Part shown: positions 57,276 to 64,000 of the stretch, one piece after another
How positions within the stretch are numbered: position 1 is the first letter of the stretch
How the letters are laid out: the number at the start of each line of letters is the position of its first letter
NCBI GenBank assembly: GCA_023374045.1
Contig: CM041776.1
Location: 122,355,733 to 122,419,732 of the forward strand
Length of the DNA: 64,000 nt
Reading direction: 5' to 3'
DNA from: Limonium bicolor
Lineage: Eukaryota; Streptophyta; Magnoliopsida; Caryophyllales; Plumbaginaceae
Position numbers and translations under genes: made by a program
Notes under the pieces: generated by a model
Databases searched by the model: none
What the model was told of the DNA's origin: nothing
The model's input: only the letters and a program-made list of their open reading frames with translations

Positions 57276-58235
57276 GAAGTATCGCTCTGATGACTGGAAA
57301 TACCGAGTTTAGGAAATACCGAGTTAGGAAGTAGAAGCTTAGGGCTATGGGCTGAGTGATAGCATTAGAGAGATGCTAGTTAGGAACTCCCGGTGAGTAC
57401 CGGATACCTACAACACCAGTCCCGCCCACCTCAAACCCCATTGTATAACTTGGGAAAGGGCGCCAGAGAGAAGAAAAGCCTTCTCATACTCGGGGAAAAC
57501 CCGATCTGGCAGTTGTGAAGCAATCACACAGTAAACAAGAACCGACGTATGGTGGATTCCGAGAAATGGGAGACCCGGAAGTGGATCCCGGGTGAACAAC
57601 AATAGCCGCACTTAATAGCGGTAGTATAAACACTCCAACTACAAGGAGGCTATAGCTTGCAACAGCATGGGGCGACATGCTTAGCAGTCGCAGAACCTAG
57701 CTAAACAACCAGCAATAGGAAAAGAAGCACTAACCGTGCAACGAAATGGAAACAGGAGCAGTAATGAAACCCGAGACACAAGTCTGCGGGACAACAGTAA
57801 TAGCCAAGCCGCACCACCAACGGTGAGATAGCTGGTTAAGGACATAGTCGGGAGTGACTGACTCCAAAACTACAACGCCAAAAAGGTTACAAACCTGGCC
57901 AACATAGCTCAGACAGCTACGAGAATATTCACAAGATATAATCTGACGTAACTACAACTGTAGTGCCTAAACCAAATCAGGCTCAGTAACCACAACAAAC
58001 GTGTGGGAATAAGCAACAAGGAACAACACAACCAAGTCCAAGGGGAAGCCCCAGGGATTGGAGAAGTACCCTGATCAATGACAGCTATGTCAAACTCACT
58101 GAGAAGTTACTCAGAAGAGTGAATAACCTAAGTAAAAGATCAACAAGATCAAAGGAAGAGTAAGCAAGATTACCAATTATGAACGGAAACCATACCGTGA
58201 TCGGTATAGGATTACTCAAAAACCACCAGTACCAC

Positions 58236-58255
58236 GCACTTGCCACGGCAAGTGC
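58236..58255. repeat. Palindrome GCACTTGCC..GGCAAGTGC
   Basis: GCACTTGCCACGGCAAGTGC, about 960 bp after the primer site. Confidence 0.65.
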
Positions 58256-61200
58256 AGTAAGAACATGGATATGTAAGGGAACACTAACATGTCACAAGTG
58301 CATAGCAATGTACGGTGACCAAAACGAAACAACTACAGGATCATACATCCTAACAACTAGAAGTATGGAACCTTAGAAAGGCCTAACGGCCGGATCACTG
58401 TATTTAGAACATACCGGTCAGCGAGAAGCTCGACTTGGTCAAGACCTCAAACATGGCTACGCCACGAGAGACTTCTTTTAGCACCGAACCATAATTTTTA
58501 AAACCCAAAATTCTTCTTTCAAAACCACAATCTTTCTTTAAACCTTGGATTTTAAAACCAAACCAACAGAATTACGGTGAGTATCATAGAATGATACAAG
58601 AGGAGTTGACAACAGAATACTTCACCTAGGCGTGTGACGAACACTACGAGTGTACCCAATTACGGGATGTGGGACAACCGCACTCCGAAGGAGCTTGGGC
58701 CTGACAAATAGTCGGGTAAGTGGTAACGTATCAATAAGGTACCCCACGTATGTATACATGTAGTGTACGAAACACGGGAAGTAGTCAACTCCGTTCTACG
58801 GACCATGAGTAAGCCAAACCAGAACAACTGGAACTCCAGTCGAACAAGGAGAAGGAACTCAGCTAAGAAATAAGTATGGAAGAACTCAGAGAATCCATCC
58901 AAAGAAAAGGAATGAGGATTAAGAAGCGCAAGAGCACCGACTAGTAGGTATAGACACTGGACATGTCTCAAGGACTTCAAACAAATACATGGTAGCTGGA
59001 ACAAACATCCAGCCCAACACAGTAAGGCGGGAGCCTAACGTGAACACCACAATGCTCAACAACGGGACAGAGTTCCCAAGAGCAATCACGGGATTACCAC
59101 TAAATATAAACCATCATCGAACAGGACATTTAAACCTAGTCTCAAGCACTAGGAGCAAGTATAAACGGCCTACCCAATGACGGGAGACGTTATAACCCGA
59201 AAGGGAATAGCTTAAATATGATACCACAAGGTGGTATGGTAGACACAACATATTATTAATATTAGCCGGATGTAACGGCATAACCTGACAACACCCAGGA
59301 GCAATCCTTGAAGGGTGTCTGAATTGCAACAGTCGAACGACAGCGACATGATAAAAGCACAGAAGTTAGAACGGACACGCGGTTAAGACGCCGAAGGGGT
59401 TTCACTTAACAGGAAATGCCCTAAATTACGAAGAGGCGCTGATTAACACCAGAATGCCTAAAGGGTCTCCTATGAACGGAAGCGTGATGTCACGACTTAC
59501 CATGGAGCCCAGTAGGGGGTATACAAGGAGTGGAAACATGTATAGGCAGCTTGCCAAGTGCATAGCCCGCAGCAATTCGGCTTAAAAGCCATGAACCGAC
59601 TACGTTATGTAACTTAAACGGTTGCAAAACCTACACCATTGGATAACAAGACTTGCAAGAGATATTGTCTCATACGACAAAGAAATCAACAACGGACCAT
59701 CGATTCAAACCCAACATTCTGAAGGGCTTGTAGTAATGGCCAACTCAGTGTCACTATCACTAGAGCATCAGTCTAGTATACAGTTGACAAGCTTTTAATT
59801 ACTTTCATGCCTTCTGTAACAATGGTAGCACAGAGGCATAAGAATCATGATAATGCCAACGTTGGCCTAGTTCACACTTGGACACTACGAGAAACCCAAG
59901 GGAAGGTACCCCTCGTTAGCCAAAGATCACCAATGTGGTGAAGATGTGAACCCTTAGAAAGTCTTCCATCTAGTATAACAGAAAAGCCTACGCATATAGA
60001 TATTGCCAAGGGGCGATGGAATAAGGAAATGAGATTTCCAAACCATTATGACTTAAGGAGTAAGTATACTCCATATGCACCCGAGCATGTGGTGAACCAT
60101 TGTGTAAACACCAGCATGGTAAACCTAGTCATGAGATCTATGAGTGGAAACAAACCTCTCAACAAGAACCTCGTTTATCAATGATAGAACAAGACCAGAA
60201 ACCCTTGAAGTTTCTCGGGATGTCCCGTGATGTACATACATGTAGAACTACACAGCTAGAGCCTATAACCAATGCTCAGCACCGAAAGACAATGATTGCT
60301 AAAACAATCAACGGGAATGCACATTGCACACCATGAATGGCCAGCGCTCAAGAGAGCTTGTAACCTGATAAATCACATCATCCATTATCAACCCAGATAC
60401 CTGGTAAATATATCATAAATGATGAAGCAATGTGAGGTAAGCTAACCTACACATGGAACCCAGATGGAAATAAACATTCCACAGTGGGAACAAATAATCA
60501 CATCCCGGTATGCTACGACAACCGTCATACACACGAACAGGGGAAACCCTTAGTGTTCATGCCATAAGGAAATGGTGCCAATGACAATGGCAATAAGTAA
60601 AGAGGAACTACCACCGTAACAGAAACAGTAAAAACAATGTTGTACAATGAGTAAGAATACGGTGCGCAACAAGCGACCGATATGAGGAAGTAGCAGATAA
60701 TGACACAGAGTATAGGTATGAGATGACAGGCAGAAATATTCTTTCCTATCACATAAGTGACTTACTGTCAAGCGTTTACGCCTCTGCACTCTGTATGACT
60801 GAGTGTTTTGGTATTGCACTTGTGCAGCTAATGATCTAATGGGATGGCAAGGGATATGGAAATGTAAATCGTAGTAAACCCTTCTTTTCACCAACAAACA
60901 TGGCATAAGCCAGTTAAGCAAGCCTAGCAGCAAACCATGCAGGCCAATGCCAAGAAGCACGAAGAGTGTACAACACACTAGTAATCACAAGATGTGAATT
61001 CCATTGGAATATAAGGTGAAGGAAGATAGAACAAAGTCACTAGGACCAACGCATAGAAATGCAAGGTCATACAAGTAAGAACACTTGTATTGAACCAGAA
61101 GAACTGGTATGATGCAGAAACTATTGACACCAGAGGAAGCACTACAACTAAGTAGTGACTTAACCTCGCCCGACAATAAGTCGGAGGAACTCAACGAATA

Positions 61201-61664
61201 ATCGTGGAAGCACAAATAGCATGTGCAGTAGATTACCAGAGAGCTGGTTATAAGTCTAAACTCATTGAGTTCAAACAGCGGTAAGAGAATACCACACTGT
61301 TAGTAAACCTCATTTCCACAATAGAGGAATAAAAAGTGATGTATAGCACATTAACGATAACATGAGGGGGTGAGTAACCCCAAGTATCAGGGTCGCGCAG
61401 CAGAAGCTAGTGGGCCCTAGCTAAGAAATGAAATACACCTAGTAAGTATGAAAGAATGGCTATTAATGCCTTGAAGCCTAATAGGCTAGAACCGAATTGG
61501 TTATGAGTTAAATAAACTCATGTACGAATCCTCGGTGCAAAGACTAAACCATTGGTATGGTTAAGACCCTTTGACCAGAGCATATTGTATAGTATATCGT
61601 AATGAAGCTAAACGCTTCAGATTGCCCAAATCGAGTAACCAATGTTTAATAGTAACATATGGTA

Positions 61665-61703
61665 GATTACGTGGGCGTAATCCCTTTTAAGGGGGGGTAG
61701 AGC
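61665..61703 (+). other. Hairpin plus internal polypurine-like tract (I)
   Basis: GATTACG-TGGG-CGTAATC followed by CCTTTTAAGGGGGGGTAGAGCG, ~1.4 kb before the true tract, matching G at 7869-7908. Confidence 0.65.
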
Positions 61704-63054
61704 GAAAACCGCTTAATACAAGTTTTATAAATAAAACACATGAAACTATAATGTGCACAGCACAAATGAGAATTGATTTAATGATTGGTACTATGTTAAA
61801 TAAACATACGTATTCATTCATATTGTAACTGTGGTAATTAGGCACGAGAGATGCGAATACCATAGGACGAATATGCCCATTTTGTAACCCCAGTGGAAAA
61901 GTATTAGTAAAGAAAAGTAGAGTAACTCTTGGGGAAATGATAATTCTAGTAGTGTGTGTCTATCTGAAGTTAGACATGGTATTACGATGCATGAGTCGGT
62001 ATAAAACCGATGTATAACCTAGAGGAAATTGAGTTCCCTAGGTGATTGTCTTGAGACAATTGAAAATGAGTAGTGGACGAGCTCCACAAGTATTGTATTC
62101 TTAAAGAAGTAGTACGGATTGACTATGAGTAGTAGAGGATTGTAACCATGAGTAGTGTATTCGTAAGTATGTTATTGGAAGTAAATCGAGGACAACCGAA
62201 TTTCCTAAGTACTGTAGTCCTTAGCTAGAATATTTGAGATGAAGGAGAGTAGTGAATGGAAGTAGTAACAGACATGAAATGAGTATGTAGGTATTGAATC
62301 TTGAAGCAAGCATTTGGAAGTAGAGTGAGGATGATTGATGGACTGAATTCCATCCTTTGGAGATGTGTGAAATTGTAATCACGACTAGGCAGAGTAAAAA
62401 GATAGAAAATTGAAACAACCAACTATCTGTTTGTTTGAAACTGATGTGGGAAGTCGAACTTGATCCTGATCAGATCGAGGGAAACCGAACACAAATTGGG
62501 GTGGAAAGATAGTGCAACACTGGTGCTGATCACATCAGGGTTGAACGATTCTCGAAGCTCCTCTTAAGTGGTCACAAGAATCACATAGGATAGAAGTAAT
62601 GAATATAAATTGGAATTTGAAGTTGTGTGTTTTAGAGAATTTTCAATTGGTAGTAGTGAAAGAATTTCCTTTAGTATGGAGAATGAGGATCTGCTAGAAG
62701 GGTGTACCGAAGAAGATAGTAAGGTAGTATGTTGTATTATTCCAAGGGCAGCGGGACGTAGAGGAGTCCTGTGTCTAGATGACCGTGGTGCCTGAGGGAT
62801 TGTATGTGTATTGCATTGCTTTGGGGATAGCTTTGCACCGTATGTATGTATAAATCTGGTAATGTGGAACCAGATGGTGGGACGTGATGCGGATGGAAGT
62901 AAGCATGGTATACTTGTATTGTATGGAATGTGGAGACCTGAAGTAATGAATTCAGAAATTGTAAGGAGGAAGAATGTACGACCTTGGCATAGACAAGTAA
63001 GAATGAGCAAGTATTGGAAATCCTATAACCTTGAGCAACTTTGAGGACAAAGTT

Positions 63055-63070
63055 CTTAAGGGGGGTAGAT
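63055..63070 (+). other. Polypurine tract of I
   Basis: CTTAAGGGGGGTAGAT directly before the 3' LTR start TGAAATACCCC. Confidence 0.88.
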
Positions 63071-64000
63071 TGAAATACCCCAAACTTAAGTATAGTGATT
63101 AAGATAATTCTAATCCGTATTTAAGAGCCTAATAATGCTAGAGTAATATTGGTAAGGAAAAATAAATCCAAAAGAAATAAATAAACGCTTAAAAAGCGGA
63201 AAATGCTAAATAAGCGTTAAATAACCATAGGAGGTATGAGACCTCGGTTAGCGTATTATATGGATTCTAAAGGTTTAATAAGACCTAAATAATATATGGG
63301 AACGATTCCCGAAGAAAACGGATCCGAGAAATGTATTAAAACGCTAAAAGAGCTTTAGCGCACGTTTTTCGAGGAAACCCGAAAACGTGACTTTAAGTGG
63401 TCAAACAGACCCGTAAAAATTACGAATCATTAAATAATAATTATTAAGCATGTATGAAAGCTTAATAGTCAATAAAATAATTAGGCGAGAGAATTCCGGA
63501 AAACGGGTTCCGGTTAGTAAAAACTGTAACAACCGGGAAGTAGTGGGGTGACATTGTAATAAAAGAAAACTTGTGTGTCCACTTTTGTAAATAAAAAGCA
63601 AAAATTTGAGTGAGTGTGTGTGTGTGATCGGTAGCCCCTTTCCCTCACACTCTCTTTACTTCTCTAATATGCTAAAGGACAACAATAAAGTAAAAGCAAA
63701 TAAAACACTCTCTCACCTCACTCTCTCATTTCCCTCATCTCTCTCTTCTTCCTTATCCCCATCGATTTCTCTCTCTTCTCCCTCCTATGCTGGGCGATTT
63801 TTGGAAGCTCCAAGGAGCTCCAATGGCTTCTCCACTTTGACTCCATGCTTCATCTCCATGTGAGCCCCAAATGCAAAAATAAATACATAATCTTGCTCCC
63901 CATCATCCTCTACACTTCCCTCTTTTTAAAATTCCAGAATGATGAAGTTCATTTTCGTGGGTATACCCCATTGGTGAAGAAAATAGCATCAATGTGTAGC
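63071..64000 (+). mobile_element. Element I: 3' LTR, first 930 bp
   Basis: Near-identical to 52899-53830; continues beyond the window. Confidence 0.93.

Larger units (their letters stand above)
57259..63070 (+). mobile_element. Element I: non-coding internal domain (5.8 kb)
   Basis: Bounded by primer site and polypurine tract but without any readable gag or pol domain. The longest frames are under 150 codons and lie on either strand. Sequence blocks are shared with G's interior (minus strand) and with B and J near the primer site. The last bases (GAGGACAAAGTTCTTAAGG) resemble the end of Tekay/Del-type pol genes, pointing to that lineage as source. This LARD-like interior presumably depends on proteins from an autonomous relative. 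Apart from the palindrome at 58236 and the internal tract at 61665-61703 I recognise nothing in it. Confidence 0.75.

Noticed and set aside
57264..57291. tRNA-like or host tRNA gene at the TGGTATCAGAGC sites
   Set aside because: Only the complement of the tRNA 3' end is present, next to LTR ends. No cloverleaf can be formed.
62564..63010. 148-codon frame (-) near the end of I's interior
   Set aside because: It is antisense to the element and has no motif. Its position next to the polypurine tract is better explained as non-coding interior.

Overview
This window is plant nuclear DNA, AT-rich and made almost wholly of nested LTR retrotransposons. I found no intact host gene, no intact gag-pol and no RNA gene. 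An angiosperm with a large, repeat-rich genome is indicated by the initiator-tRNA-Met primer sites (TGGTATCAGAGC), long LTRs with TGAAATACCCC / GGGGTGTTACA ends, and Tat/Athila-type LTR, polypurine and primer-site signatures. The species cannot be told from sequence alone. Open frames are short and mostly sit inside LTRs or non-coding internal domains, so I treat them as chance.

Layout, using letter names of my own. Left block (1-22774): element C (+) has a ~4.08 kb LTR and only 716 bp of internal DNA. Its 5' LTR was hit by K (+; only the LTR end at 16847-17852 is visible). K was hit by G (-; LTRs 3770-6363 and 11821-16846, 5.4 kb non-coding interior), and G's 3' LTR was hit by H (+; LTR end at 1-3769). 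Middle block (22775-38740): F (-; 3' LTR 22775-24115) inserted into C's 3' LTR. D (-; 25350-36062, duplicated target TGAAT on both sides) inserted into F, and solo LTR E (34211-36038) inserted into a G-run in D's 5' LTR. To the right of D lie a broken gag-like gene and its leader. Right block (38740-64000): A (-; LTR truncated by a 500-N gap), B (-; LTR 43654-47735), J (+; LTR 47736-52088, host of B and I) and I (+; LTR 52899-57258, interior 57259-63070, 3' LTR from 63071).

G, I, B and J share primer site, LTR ends and homologous interiors that do not code for proteins. They look like LARD-type non-autonomous relatives of Tekay-like chromoviruses. D and F look like non-autonomous Tat/Athila-type (OTA) elements, and would depend on enzymes supplied elsewhere.

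Most notable are non-coding structures that recur between families: (1) arrays of ~70-bp units, each carrying a GTCCG/CCGAC-type palindrome whose core differs between elements, in the LTRs of A, B, D, E, F, I and J and beside the gag-like gene; (2) a hairpin that folds over the primer-binding site with paired changes between elements; (3) a second, internal polypurine-like tract preceded by a hairpin; (4) a hairpin plus T-run plus CAG block 340-515 bp before the LTR end in eight LTRs; (5) a ladder of AAGGTAA donor-like sites about 165-190 bp apart inside the LTRs.
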